Part shown: positions 9,178 to 18,473 of the stretch, piece after piece
How the letters are laid out: every line of letters starts with the position of its first letter
How positions within the stretch are numbered: the first letter of the stretch is position 1
NCBI RefSeq assembly: GCF_900174585.1
Contig: NZ_FWPT01000003.1
Coordinates: 372,001-436,000 of the forward strand
Direction: 5' to 3'
Length of the DNA: 64,000 nucleotides
From: Parendozoicomonas haliclonae
GTDB lineage: Bacteria > Pseudomonadota > Gammaproteobacteria > Pseudomonadales > Endozoicomonadaceae
Translations under genes and position numbers: made by a program
Notes under the pieces: model-generated
Told to the model about the DNA's origin: nothing
Databases searched by the model: none
What the model saw: only the letters and a program-made list of their open reading frames with translations

Positions 9178-9852
9178 ATGAGCGTAACAACTGAACAGGT
9201 ATCCGTGGGTGTTCAGCAGCTGATTGAAAAGCTGCGCACTCAGGGCGTGGCCACCGGCCGGACCGAAGCAGACCGTCTGGTTGCTGAAGCCCGCGACGAA
9301 GCCGCAAAGATTCTGGCGGATGCCCGTAAAGAAGCAGAAGCCATTACCACCAAGGCTAAAAAAGATGCCGACTTCACTCTGAAGTCCGGCAACGAAGCCC
9401 TGGAACTGGCTGGCCGCAACGCGGTGCTGGAGCTGAAAGGCTACTTCATGGAGAAGTTCTCCCGACGCATTACCGAAGCCGTTGGCGAGGATATGCACGA
9501 TGAAGACCTGCTGACCAAGATGATTCTGGAAGTTGCCGGCCGCACCCGTCTGGATGGCGAGCAGAACATCCAGGTGATTCTGCCGGAGAAGGTTGTGGGT
9601 GTTGATGACCTGCGTACCAACCCGGAAGAACTGAAGGAAGGCACTCTGGCCTACTTTGTTGCCCGTCAGGGTCACGAAATGCTGGAAGAAGGTATTACCT
9701 TCACCGCCAGTAAGGCGCAGAAGACCGGCATGACTTTCCGTCTGGTCGACAAGAACGTGGAAGTGGAGCTGGATGAAGACGCCGTGAGCGAAATGCTGCT
9801 CAAGCACCTGCAGCCACGTTTCCGTGCCCTGCTGGAAGGTACGATTAAGTAA
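9178..9852 (+). CDS. atpE: V-type ATPase subunit E (peripheral stalk)
   Basis: Peripheral-stalk subunit that holds the V1 head against the stator. The ATG at 9178 follows AGGAG at 6-base spacing. The 224-residue protein begins with a long charged, Ala/Glu/Lys-rich helix (about residues 10-75, for example AEARDEAAKILADARKEAEA), typical of stalk subunits, followed by a compact C-terminal domain ending in LQPRFRALLEGTIK. No separate G or F subunit gene is present in the cluster. It follows atpK after 31 bases. Confidence 0.85.
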   Translation: MSVTTEQVSVGVQQLIEKLRTQGVATGRTEADRLVAEARDEAAKILADARKEAEAITTKAKKDADFTLKSGNEALELAGRNAVLELKGYFMEKFSRRITEAVGEDMHDEDLLTKMILEVAGRTRLDGEQNIQVILPEKVVGVDDLRTNPEELKEGTLAYFVARQGHEMLEEGITFTASKAQKTGMTFRLVDKNVEVELDEDAVSEMLLKHLQPRFRALLEGTIK

Positions 9853-9904
9853 GCTGGACAAGCGGCAAGTAAGCGCTGCTTTCAGCACTTGATGTGACCT
9901 GAGA

Positions 9905-9961
9905 GGGCAGCCCGTTCCGGGTTGCCCCTTGAATTTACGGAGCTGTTCGGTGAACAGTTCT
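9905..9961 (+). other. Two consecutive stem-loops between atpE and the DUF2764 gene
   Basis: GGGCAGCCCG (9905-9914) pairs with CGGGTTGCCC (9918-9927) with one G-T pair, and GAGCTGTTC (about 9941-9949) pairs with GAACAGTTC (about 9953-9961) with one G-T pair. Neither has a T-run, so I read them as mRNA processing or stability elements within the operon. Confidence 0.45.
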
Positions 9962-9974
9962 TACGGAGCAAGCC

Positions 9975-10664
9975 ATGGCAGAAAGTGCCTACTACACATT
10001 ACTGACTTCGCTGCCCCATATTGATTCGCTGTTCAGCAGCAAGATGACGCCCATCTCCCGCTTCCAGCTGGACAAGCGTCTGTCCATGCTCGGTACGGAA
10101 GACCAGCAGAAACTGGTTGCCATCGAGAACCTGCTGCACTGGGATCATATGGGTGACGAGGTTGATGAGAAAGCCCTGATCCTGCAGGCCGACCGGCTCA
10201 AAGCCTCCCTCGGCAACCAGCACCTGATCGATCTGATCAACTGGCGTCTGGATATTCGCACGGTCACGGCCGCTCTGCGCCGCAAGCATGCCGGACAGCA
10301 GGCCCCTTCCGAAGCCAAGTGGAGCTACGGCACCCGCTACGAATACATCCGCACCCACTGGACCTCACCGACACTGGGCCTGAGTGGAGCTTTCCCCTGG
10401 ATTCCGAAAGTGAATGAGTGCCTGCGGACCGGTGAGTGCGTTGCTCTGGAAAAAGTCTTGCTGCAGGCCGCATGGAATCATCTGACCCATATGTCCATGA
10501 AGCACCGCAATGACTTTGTGGCCGTGGTGATCTACGTCATGCGCTGGAATCTGGTCGCACGCTGGACTGCCTATGATACCGAACAGGCACGCGTGCGCTT
10601 CCGTGACCTGGTCGAACGCAGCCTTGGTGCTTTCAAGGACCAGCTGCCGGCCAGCAACCACTGA
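9975..10664 (+). CDS. DUF2764 protein, probable V-ATPase subunit C equivalent
   Basis: A 229-residue soluble, helical protein with no signal peptide. I recognise it as the DUF2764 type found in bacterial V-ATPase operons of Chlamydiae, Bacteroidetes and spirochaetes, where it sits between subunits E and A just as here. Distinctive stretches are YYTLLTSLPHID at the N-terminus, a dense Trp/His region (ENLLHWDHMGDE, LINWRLDIRTVTAALRR) and LLQAAWNHLTHMS near residue 165. By position it is thought to take the place of subunit C, which links the rotor shaft to the ring; that role is inferred, not shown. AGC-rich spacers with stem-loops separate it from both neighbours. Confidence 0.75.
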   Translation: MAESAYYTLLTSLPHIDSLFSSKMTPISRFQLDKRLSMLGTEDQQKLVAIENLLHWDHMGDEVDEKALILQADRLKASLGNQHLIDLINWRLDIRTVTAALRRKHAGQQAPSEAKWSYGTRYEYIRTHWTSPTLGLSGAFPWIPKVNECLRTGECVALEKVLLQAAWNHLTHMSMKHRNDFVAVVIYVMRWNLVARWTAYDTEQARVRFRDLVERSLGAFKDQLPASNH

Positions 10665-10694
10665 GCACAACAGGTAGAACGTTTTCATAAGCCG

Positions 10695-10718
10695 GGCGGG
10701 CTGTTAACAGCCCGCCGG
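10695..10718 (+). other. GC-rich palindromic hairpin before atpA
   Basis: The sequence around GGCGGGCTGTT and AACAGCCCGCC is a near-perfect palindrome about 24 bases long, with no T-run. It lies 30 bases after the DUF2764 stop and about 30 before atpA. It probably shields or sets off atpA mRNA rather than ending transcription. A five-codon ATG reading frame at 10733 overlaps the atpA start and could promote coupled initiation. Confidence 0.5.
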
Positions 10719-10746
10719 TTGAACAGAACATTATGAGCACTCTTTT

Positions 10747-12588
10747 ATGAGCATGAGCGAAGCAACTGAACAGCAGGCAACTGCCAGAGTCATCGCGGTA
10801 AACGGTGATATCCTCACCATCGAAACCATCACGCCTGACGCCAGCCTGGTCAAAAACGAGGTGGTTTACGTTTCTCCGGGCCGCCGCGAGAGCGAAGAGA
10901 TTGATGAACGCCTGATGTCCGAGGTTCTGCGTGTTAACGGCAAGACCGCTGACATTCAGGTGTTTGAAGATACCAAAGGCGTGGGCGTTGGTGACCTGGT
11001 GTACCAATCCGGCGAACTGCTCTCCGTTGAACTCGGCCCGGGCTGTCTGAGCCAGATCTTCGATGGTCTGCAGAACCCGCTGGAACGTCTGGCCCAACTG
11101 CACGGCACCTTCCTGAAGCGTGGTGTTCAGGTGGACGCTCTGGATCGCTCCAAAGAGTGGTCTTTCGTGGCGACTGCCCGTGTCGGTGACAAGCTGCACG
11201 CCGGTGAAACCCTGGGTACCGTGCAGGAAGGTCGTTTCACTCACAAAATCATGGTGCCGTTCAACACCCGTGGTTCCGTGACTATTGAGTGGATCCAGGA
11301 AGGCTCCTTCAATGTGGATACTGTGATTGCCCGTGTACGCGATGAGCAGGGCAAAGAGATCGGTCTGAACATGATTCAGCGCTGGCCGGTAAAACAGTCC
11401 ATCGCCGGCACTCTGGGCCGTAACGGCAAGACTGCCCGCCACTACCCATCCGAGCCTCTGATCACCCAGCAGCGTCTGATCGACACTTTCCTGCCAATCG
11501 CCCGTGGTGGTACTGCCTGTATCCCTGGCCCGTTCGGTGCCGGCAAGACCGTACTGCAGCACACGCTGTCCAAGTACGCGGCAGTGGATATCGTAATCGT
11601 TATCGCCTGTGGTGAACGTGCCGGTGAGGTGGTAGAAACCATCACTGAATTCCCGCATCTGCAGGATCCAACCGGCACCGGAACCCTGATGGATCGTACC
11701 ACCATCATCTGTAACACCTCCTCCATGCCGGTTGCGGCCCGTGAAGCCTCCATCTACACCGGTATGACTCTGGGTGAGTACTACCGTCAGATGGGTTACA
11801 ACGTGCTGCTGCTGGCCGACTCCACCTCCCGTTGGGCGCAGGCGATGCGTGAAACCTCCAACCGTCTGGAAGAGATTCCGGGTGAAGAAGGCTTCCCGGC
11901 TTACATCGACTCCGCGATCAAGGGCCTGTACGAACGTGCCGGTGTGATCACCAACGAAGACGGCGACAGCGGTTCCATGACCATGATCGGTACCGTATCT
12001 CCGGCCGGTGGTAACTTTGAAGAGCCGGTAACCCAGTCCACCCTGGCAACCGTGAAGTGCTTCCTGGGTCTGTCTTACGATCGTGCCTACAAGCGTTTCT
12101 TCCCGGCTGTAGACCCACTGATCTCCTGGTCCCGCTATCTGGATCAGCTGGCTCCATGGTACAAGGAGAATATCTCCGAGAACTGGGTCGATGACGTGAA
12201 AGAGATGCAGGGCCTGATCGTATCCGGTGAAAGCATCAACCAGATGATGCAGGTAACCGGTGAAGAAGGTGTCACCCTGTCGGATTACGTGACCTACCAG
12301 AAAGCCCTGTTCCTGGACATGGTATTCCTGCAGCAGGACGCTTTCGACAAGATCGATTCTGCCTGCCCGATGGCTCGTCAGCGTTTCAACTTCAATATGA
12401 TCGTTGATATTGCCCGTCGTGGCCTGCGCTTCTCCGACAAGAAGGACGCCCGTGACTTCTTCGTGAAGCTGACCGGTCTGTTCAAGAACCTGAACTACGC
12501 ACACTACGAATCCAGCGAGTACAAAGAATACATCGCCAAAATCGAAGAGCTGCGTGATCAGTACAGCATGGCTTCCAAAGCCGCCTGA
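10747..12588 (+). CDS. atpA: V-type ATPase catalytic subunit A
   Basis: Catalytic subunit that hydrolyses (or makes) ATP in the V1 head. The 613-residue protein has the A-subunit bulge domain after residue 110, the Walker A loop GPFGAGKT at residues 261-268, the catalytic-Glu region ACGERAGEVVE, Walker B LLLADSTSRWAQAMRE, and the C-terminal LEEIPGEEGFPAYIDS segment. It is the last gene of the cluster, which is unusual: in Chlamydia and Bacteroidetes the order is E-DUF2764-A-B-D-I-K, and here the same ring of genes opens between A and B. A strong terminator follows 17 bases after the stop. Confidence 0.97.
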   Translation: MSMSEATEQQATARVIAVNGDILTIETITPDASLVKNEVVYVSPGRRESEEIDERLMSEVLRVNGKTADIQVFEDTKGVGVGDLVYQSGELLSVELGPGCLSQIFDGLQNPLERLAQLHGTFLKRGVQVDALDRSKEWSFVATARVGDKLHAGETLGTVQEGRFTHKIMVPFNTRGSVTIEWIQEGSFNVDTVIARVRDEQGKEIGLNMIQRWPVKQSIAGTLGRNGKTARHYPSEPLITQQRLIDTFLPIARGGTACIPGPFGAGKTVLQHTLSKYAAVDIVIVIACGERAGEVVETITEFPHLQDPTGTGTLMDRTTIICNTSSMPVAAREASIYTGMTLGEYYRQMGYNVLLLADSTSRWAQAMRETSNRLEEIPGEEGFPAYIDSAIKGLYERAGVITNEDGDSGSMTMIGTVSPAGGNFEEPVTQSTLATVKCFLGLSYDRAYKRFFPAVDPLISWSRYLDQLAPWYKENISENWVDDVKEMQGLIVSGESINQMMQVTGEEGVTLSDYVTYQKALFLDMVFLQQDAFDKIDSACPMARQRFNFNMIVDIARRGLRFSDKKDARDFFVKLTGLFKNLNYAHYESSEYKEYIAKIEELRDQYSMASKAA

Positions 12589-12604
12589 TGTTGATGTGTT
12601 AAAT

Positions 12605-12634
12605 AAAAAAGCCGGCTCTCATGCCGGCTTTTTT
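12605..12634. terminator. Rho-independent terminator of the V-ATPase operon
   Basis: A 12-bp perfect stem (AAAAAAGCCGGC with GCCGGCTTTTTT) around the loop TCTCAT, with a T-run built into the stem on both strands. It lies 16 bases after the atpA stop. Confidence 0.92.
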
Positions 12635-12908
12635 ATTGTTAATTTCAGGAATAGTTACAAAATCAACTGCGTTACAATTCCGATGTTTCTTTCAAATAGA
12701 AGACCTTCAGCGTCTATTCATCATTCTTAAAAAGAATAACAAACCTCAGAATTAACAGTTCTTATAACAAAAGAAATTAACTCACCGCTTGTTTCTGACT
12801 TTTTCTGTCCATTTCTTGCAAGACTGTCATCCCCTGCTAGATATACCTCGAAAATTTTATATGCATTTTTCTTAGACCAATCTGCCGGAGCATTGCAGAG
12901 GAATAATT
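12635..12908. other. AT-rich untranslated region upstream of the 970-residue protein
   Basis: No gene seen. The stretch is markedly AT-rich compared with the V-ATPase operon. A loose promoter candidate is TTGCAA at 12816-12821 with GATATA/TAGATA near 12838-12845, about 65 bases before the next start codon. I give this pair low weight. Confidence 0.35.
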
Positions 12909-15821
12909 ATGCCGGGTATACAGAATCCGAAGATTGATTCAGGCCGTTTGTTGTTGTCCGCCAGCATTGCAGCTGTTGCTACTCAGGTAACTGCGGATCC
13001 TGCAACCCATATGTACGCTATGGGAGGTGCGCTGGCAGGCAGTAACAGCTACGCATTCTCACCAGCGACCCACGATACGATTAAGCAACACCCGGAATGG
13101 CACTGGCTGCCCGGATACAAGTGGAACAGCCTCTCCAAAAATCCGTACTCCTTTGCAGACCGTACCTGGGAAGCCCTCTCCGGCGAAATTGGCCCGGTGG
13201 TTTCGGTCTTTGCACTCCACTACCTCTCCAAACGTCTGGGTACCCATTATCAACTGCTGACAGCTGAGAATGGTGATGATGTTGCTGATTACGTCTGGCG
13301 TCTCGGTGAAGCCGTTGGCGACTACGCCAGCAGTGACAGTACCTCCGAGCTGCTCTGGAGACTGTTTGCCAGTAACGTCGACAAGCTGAACGTCAGTGAT
13401 TATCTGGATCAATCCGATTCCAGCCGCATGGGCAAGAATGTATTCTGGCTGTTCAAGCGGGCTCTGGCCTACGCCCCAATGATGAAGAATGCGATTCCGG
13501 AAACTCTTCGTCAGCACGTTCTTCATTCCGTAGGCTTTGCCGGTATCGCCTTTGATACGCCGGTACTCAATGAACACTTCGCCCTGACCTTTATCAGCTC
13601 CAGCTCCGCCGATGATCCAGGTCGTCCGAAGAATGCTTATCTGGATCTGGACTTTGTCAGAAACAAAACCCCGTTCGCTGATCCAGAAGGTCGCTTTGAA
13701 AATGCTCTTGCTGAACTGGAAAAAGCCAGTGCAGAAAACAACGTCACCCGCGTTCGTTTCTACCCGGCAATCCTGGGTGACCAGCGTCGTGGCGGTAAGC
13801 TGGCGCTATTCGTTCGCTTCTATGTCAACGATCAGCCAAGCTCTCTGATTCGCTTCCCGGCTGAATTTGGTTCCAGCCATGATCGCACCTGGTGGACCGA
13901 TGCCGTTGACCGGGGCATTCTGCAGGGCGTTTACAACAGTGACCAGTACACTGTTGTTAAGATGTTGAATGAACTGGCCAGCTACAAGAAGAACCTGATC
14001 ACCCCAATCTCTGACCGGGTTCTGGAAAAACTGCCGGCATTGATGAAGTGGGCTGCAGAACGTCCACCAGCCAATGACCACGGATTCAAGTTTGAACAGC
14101 AGATGCACACGGCTCTTGAGCCGGACATCATTACTGTTGATGGCGGCATTAATCTTGGTCTTCCCGACAAGCCCAAGCAGTCTGTTCACCACACCGCTAT
14201 TAATGCCGGTGACAACGGCTTCCTGTTCATTGATGACTACTTCAGCCAGCGGGTTGAGCTGCCCATCATGACCATGGTGACCCGCAGCCGTTATGGTGAC
14301 ATCAAGCCTGATGACCTGCTCAAACTTGAGAAGCATCTGCCTTGGCAGAACTACCGTGGCTCAAACAAGCTGGCAATGACCTTCATGAAGAATCAGGCCT
14401 ACACCTGGCTGGTCAGCAATCTGATGAAGGCGCGTTCTGAAGAGCTGAAGGAACACCGGGAGAAGACCAAGAAGTACTCCGCTCTGCTGGGCACTTCTGA
14501 TGCCATGGTCATCGACATGCTGCACCGCTTTGAAGAGCAGCTGGTTGAAGAAGGCAAAGATCTGCAGACTGCTTACGATGAACAGCTTGATGCTGTTAAA
14601 ACCAAAAACAAGAGTACGCAGAAGCAGTACAACAAGCTTAAGAACGAGTACGGCAAGCTAAAAACTGAACATGCCAAATCCGTGAAGAATCAGGATCTGG
14701 CAGATAAAGCTCTGGAAGCCGCCAAGAAGACAGAAAAGGATGGTGAAGGGCGTATTGAGGAACAGGTCAAGGCTCTGCCGAAAAAAGGCAAAGAGAAGTT
14801 TGAAGAGCTGAAAACACGTCTGGCTGCCGTTGCGGATGCACAGGAAGCTAACGACAAGAAGGCACTTAGAGAAGCCAGAGCCAACCTGAAAGATCTGGTT
14901 GCCGACAAAAAGCTGAAACTGCAGCCTGTTCAACAGGCTCTCGAAGGACAGAACAAGCTCAAGCAGGCAACCACAGCCGCTCAGGAAAAAATTGAAGAGA
15001 ACAAAGAAGATATTAAGAAGCACCAATTGGATATGGATGCCAAGAAGTCTGAGATGATGGCGGTTGCCAAAGACAATAAGGAAATTGCCAAGCTTGCAGA
15101 ACTGGAAATCCTGCTGAACATTAGCCGTGCCGCTGAACGTGACAATGTGGATGCAGAAGATCTGCAGAACAATATCGAAGAGTCCAAGAAGCTGGGTAAT
15201 ATCCTCAAGCTCAGCACTGGAAACAGCGTGGTTGATGTTGTTAAAGAGTCCGTTGGCACTTTGATGAAGGCTATTCCAAACCCTCTGCCAAAATCAAAAG
15301 CCAAGAGCTCAGCTTCAGAAGATCAGGACGATGACAAAAACAAAGGCAAGAAAGCCAAGAAAAAGGCCGAGGATAAGCCTGAGGGAAGTAAGCGCCCAGT
15401 CCGCAGCAAAGGGAAAAAAGTAGCAGATCCGGTAGAGTCATCGGAAACTCAGGAGTCCACTGCTTCTGAGCCGCAGGAATCTTCTGCACAGGAAAGTTCA
15501 CAGGAGAGCAGCGAGGCAACACCGCCACCTAAAGGTGGCAAGAAGCCTGCAGCAAAGGCAACGCCTAAGGGTGGAAAAAAGCCAGCTCCTAAAGCAGCAC
15601 CAAAGGGCGGCAAAAAAACTGCAGCCAAAGCAACACCAGCAGGCAAGAAGCCCGCAGCAAAGGCAGCACCTCCTAAGGGCGGTAAAAATCCAGCCCCTAA
15701 AGCAACGCCAGAAGGTGGTAAGAAGTTACCAGCCAGAGCTGCAAGAGGGAAAAAAGCCGTAACACCTGAAGAGTCTTCCGCTGAAGAATCCTCAGCAAAA
15801 GAGTCCGCTGTTAAAGAGTAA
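12909..15821 (+). CDS. Large coiled-coil protein with a histone-H1-like Lys/Ala/Pro tail, function unknown
   Basis: I do not recognise this 970-residue protein. The N-terminus has a possible but weak signal peptide (LLLSASIAAVATQVTA, residues 14-29, then DP). Residues 30-500 look globular and Trp/Tyr-rich. Residues 507-770 are a long charged coiled coil (many Lys/Glu, with KTKKYSALL, KLKNEYGKLKTEHAKS). Residues 790-870 are acidic and Ser/Glu-rich (SSETQESTASEPQESS). The tail, about 874-950, has six or seven copies of a PKGGKKPAAKA-like unit resembling histone H1 or AlgP-type tails, and ends in Ser/Glu-rich EESSAEESSAKES. It is a single-gene unit with a terminator on each side. The tail suggests nucleic acid or polyanion binding; where it acts, inside or outside the cell, is open. 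Confidence 0.85.
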   Translation: MPGIQNPKIDSGRLLLSASIAAVATQVTADPATHMYAMGGALAGSNSYAFSPATHDTIKQHPEWHWLPGYKWNSLSKNPYSFADRTWEALSGEIGPVVSVFALHYLSKRLGTHYQLLTAENGDDVADYVWRLGEAVGDYASSDSTSELLWRLFASNVDKLNVSDYLDQSDSSRMGKNVFWLFKRALAYAPMMKNAIPETLRQHVLHSVGFAGIAFDTPVLNEHFALTFISSSSADDPGRPKNAYLDLDFVRNKTPFADPEGRFENALAELEKASAENNVTRVRFYPAILGDQRRGGKLALFVRFYVNDQPSSLIRFPAEFGSSHDRTWWTDAVDRGILQGVYNSDQYTVVKMLNELASYKKNLITPISDRVLEKLPALMKWAAERPPANDHGFKFEQQMHTALEPDIITVDGGINLGLPDKPKQSVHHTAINAGDNGFLFIDDYFSQRVELPIMTMVTRSRYGDIKPDDLLKLEKHLPWQNYRGSNKLAMTFMKNQAYTWLVSNLMKARSEELKEHREKTKKYSALLGTSDAMVIDMLHRFEEQLVEEGKDLQTAYDEQLDAVKTKNKSTQKQYNKLKNEYGKLKTEHAKSVKNQDLADKALEAAKKTEKDGEGRIEEQVKALPKKGKEKFEELKTRLAAVADAQEANDKKALREARANLKDLVADKKLKLQPVQQALEGQNKLKQATTAAQEKIEENKEDIKKHQLDMDAKKSEMMAVAKDNKEIAKLAELEILLNISRAAERDNVDAEDLQNNIEESKKLGNILKLSTGNSVVDVVKESVGTLMKAIPNPLPKSKAKSSASEDQDDDKNKGKKAKKKAEDKPEGSKRPVRSKGKKVADPVESSETQESTASEPQESSAQESSQESSEATPPPKGGKKPAAKATPKGGKKPAPKAAPKGGKKTAAKATPAGKKPAAKAAPPKGGKNPAPKATPEGGKKLPARAARGKKAVTPEESSAEESSAKESAVKE
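15528..15745 (+). repeat. Repeats coding for the Lys-rich GGKKP tail
   Basis: Imperfect in-frame repeats of about 30-36 bases encode PKGGKKPAAKATP-like units, recognisable as AAGGGTGG(C/A)AAAAAGCC-type blocks. Copies differ by substitutions and small in-frame length changes. Confidence 0.75.
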
Positions 15822-15847
15822 TATCAAGGGTTGGCTTGTGTAATAGG

Positions 15848-15880
15848 AAAAGGCAGTGCTTAACAGCATTGCCTTTTTCT
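15848..15880 (+). terminator. Rho-independent terminator after the 970-residue protein
   Basis: AAAAGGCAGTGC (15848-15859) pairs with GCATTGCCTTTT around TTAACA, with one G-T pair, and is followed by CTTTTG. It lies 27 bases after the stop codon. Confidence 0.88.
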
Positions 15881-15971
15881 TTTGTGTACCGGTTCTGGAA
15901 ACTGCTGATACCGCATCTTACAACTTCCGCTGCCTCCCTCTCTGCACCTGTCTGGTCAAGCAGCATCATTG

Positions 15972-18473
15972 ATGGATACAATGATTGACCAGAATAAAAA
16001 TCACCCTGACAGGCATGTCGTGGACAAGAACCTTCATTTCAGTCAAAGACTCTCCTTTCGCCAGACCCGATATGCCCTGACTGTCGCCTTTATTATTGGG
16101 CTGGTATTCAGCACGTTGAATATCACTATCGATTACCGCCAACAGGATCTGGCCATTGATCAGGAGGTGCGCGCCCTTCTGGAAATCAGCACCGCCCCTG
16201 CGGCCCGTATTGCCTACAACATTGATACTGAACTGGCACAGGAACTGTTAAATGGCCTGCTCAGCTATCCTGCCCTTTCTCATGCTGAACTGCGTGATGA
16301 GTTTGGTAATCAGCTTGGCAGCGTATCGAGGGAACTGACTCAGGATAAAGCCCGCGGGATTGGCGATTTTCTTTTCGGTCGCAGCCGGGTTTACCGACAG
16401 GCACTACGGGTCGATTTTGATCCTGATGCTCTGCTTGGCTATCTGCAATTTGAAATTGATACCTATTCGTTTGGCGAGGCGTTTATACAGAGGGCTTTCC
16501 TGTCGTTCCTCTCCGCCCTGCTCAAAGGCTTTTGCATGGCCCTGATTCTGCTGCTGCTTTTCTACCGGATGCTGACTTCACCTCTGACAGCCATCAGTCG
16601 AACTCTGAAAGAACTGCGCGGTAATAACAACACTAACAATACGGCACTGGTTCAGATTCCCTGCCCACCAGAACATCAGGAAGACGAAATTGGCAAGCTG
16701 GTCGATGAGATTAATAACCTGCTTTATGCCACCCGCAGCAACGAGAAACGACGATACCGGGCCGAGCGTCAGCTGCGTGATCATTTGATAGCTCTGGAAA
16801 ACAAGGTTGCGGATCGCACTGCGGAAATGACCCGCCACAACCATCTGCTGAGTCAATCCAACGAAGAGCTGGCACGTGCTAAAGAGAAAGCGCTCCAGAC
16901 AGCCAAAGCAAGAGCTACGCTGATGGCCAGTATGAGCCATGAGATCCGTACACCGTTGAATAGTGTTATGGGCATGGTCGATCTGGCTCTTTCGGAAAGT
17001 CAGGACCTCAAACAGTGTGAACGCCTGCAGCAAGCCCATGATGCCGGCCAGCAACTGCTGGAACTGTTAACGGATATTCTCGATTTCTCCCGCTTTGAAT
17101 CAGGCAAGCTGATCTTTGAAAGCACCCCGTTCAACCCTGAAAACATTCTTGAACGAACCACCGCCATGTTTGCCCAGCAGGCAGAAAGTAAAGGGCTATG
17201 TCTGCAAAGTACGATTTATGATTCTGTCCCCCACCAGCTGGTCGGCGACCCAACCCGCCTCCAGCAGATCATTGTTAATCTGATCAGCAATGCCATTAAA
17301 TTCACGCCATCGGGCTATGTCTCTCTGGAAGCCAAAACAGAGACAGTCAATGATGTCCTGATGCTCAATGTCTTTGTACGTGACAGCGGCATCGGTATCC
17401 CTGATTCCTCACTGGATACGGTTTTCGACTATTACTCCCAGGCCAGCCAGGATACCAACCGCCTGTTTGGTGGAACCGGTCTGGGTCTGGCGCTGTCCCG
17501 TAATATGGCTGAGGCTATGGGCGGTAAACTGCAGGTTAGCCGCAACAGCAACGGTGGCAGTACCTTTAAACTGGTGATCCCCTATGCCGGCACAGAACGC
17601 TCAGGTAATCACGGCTCCATAAGTACAGGTTCGGTACTGGAACGCATTCCCCATCCGGTACAGATCCTTGCACCACCAAAAACAGCGCAGGCTCTTTCCG
17701 TCTACTGCCAACGTTTGGCTACCTCCGTGACAGTTCTGCCCTGGTCAGGACCATGGCCACCTCAGGAATTTATTCACTCGGACCGTACGCTTCTGATTGC
17801 TCCACAGAGTTTTGCAGACTTCCTGCCCGATACGCTGCGCCACACTTCGCCGGAGAAAATTATTTACCTGAAAGATGGCTCCGGGGTCGAGGTATCACCT
17901 TCATCTACCCTCGTCTCGCAACCTATTCGACGAGAACGGATACAGCAGGCACTGAGTTCTGTGGCCAGTGAAGCCAAACCATCTCTGGATACGTCCGGAA
18001 ACAAAAACCTTCACGGCAAAGCCAACCAAGGTACAGCCCGCATTCTGGTTGCAGAAGATAACCCAACCAATCTGTTGATTATTGAAGAAGTGTTACTTCA
18101 TGCCGGCTTTGAGGTCATAACCTGCAAAAATGGACAACTGGCGGTCGAGGCCTGTGAACAGTCTACCAACGAACAACCAGCCTACGATCTGATTCTTATG
18201 GATTGCAATATGCCGGTGCTCAGCGGCTATCAGGCCAGCGAAAAAATCCGGGGCATGCCGAAATATCATCATGTTCCCATCATTGCGCTCACCGCCAATG
18301 CCTTTGAACAGGATCGTGATCAGTGTCTCTCTAACGGCATGCAGGACTATCTGAGCAAGCCCTTCGATCATAAAACGCTGGTCGCCAAAATTGAGCACTG
18401 GCTACAGGACGATGGTGATTACTCCGTATCGGGGTCAGCAGCAAAGTTCAGGGAAACCGAGTTAACGCAGTAA
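15972..18473 (+). CDS. Hybrid sensor histidine kinase/response regulator
   Basis: Inner-membrane sensor kinase of 833 residues. Order of parts: first membrane helix about residues 40-60, periplasmic sensor domain about 60-175, second helix about 180-200 ([18 protein letters not shown]), a HAMP-like linker, HisKA with phospho-accepting His323 in [14 protein letters not shown], HATPase with [16 protein letters not shown] and [10 protein letters not shown], a degenerate receiver-like spacer, and a C-terminal receiver with phospho-acceptor Asp744 in [11 protein letters not shown] and the LTANAF and LSKPF motifs. It is like BarA-type kinases but without a C-terminal Hpt domain, so phosphotransfer must pass through a separate protein. 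No partner regulator is adjacent. The start ATG at 15972 has no clear ribosome-binding site. Its 3' end overlaps msrB on the other strand by 55 bases. Confidence 0.92.
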   Translation: MDTMIDQNKNHPDRHVVDKNLHFSQRLSFRQTRYALTVAFIIGLVFSTLNITIDYRQQDLAIDQEVRALLEISTAPAARIAYNIDTELAQELLNGLLSYPALSHAELRDEFGNQLGSVSRELTQDKARGIGDFLFGRSRVYRQALRVDFDPDALLGYLQFEIDTYSFGEAFIQRAFLSFLSALLKGFCMALILLLLFYRMLTSPLTAISRTLKELRGNNNTNNTALVQIPCPPEHQEDEIGKLVDEINNLLYATRSNEKRRYRAERQLRDHLIALENKVADRTAEMTRHNHLLSQSNEELARAKEKALQTAKARATLMASMSHEIRTPLNSVMGMVDLALSESQDLKQCERLQQAHDAGQQLLELLTDILDFSRFESGKLIFESTPFNPENILERTTAMFAQQAESKGLCLQSTIYDSVPHQLVGDPTRLQQIIVNLISNAIKFTPSGYVSLEAKTETVNDVLMLNVFVRDSGIGIPDSSLDTVFDYYSQASQDTNRLFGGTGLGLALSRNMAEAMGGKLQVSRNSNGGSTFKLVIPYAGTERSGNHGSISTGSVLERIPHPVQILAPPKTAQALSVYCQRLATSVTVLPWSGPWPPQEFIHSDRTLLIAPQSFADFLPDTLRHTSPEKIIYLKDGSGVEVSPSSTLVSQPIRRERIQQALSSVASEAKPSLDTSGNKNLHGKANQGTARILVAEDNPTNLLIIEEVLLHAGFEVITCKNGQLAVEACEQSTNEQPAYDLILMDCNMPVLSGYQASEKIRGMPKYHHVPIIALTANAFEQDRDQCLSNGMQDYLSKPFDHKTLVAKIEHWLQDDGDYSVSGSAAKFRETELTQ

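Noticed and set aside
10733-10750. Five-codon leader ORF overlapping the atpA start
   Set aside because: Too short and without a ribosome-binding site of its own to count as a gene; mentioned only as a possible coupling element.
10633-12504. Long open frame (623 codons) on the minus strand under atpA
   Set aside because: It mirrors the codon pattern of the highly biased atpA gene, its product has no recognisable domain, and atpA is certain.
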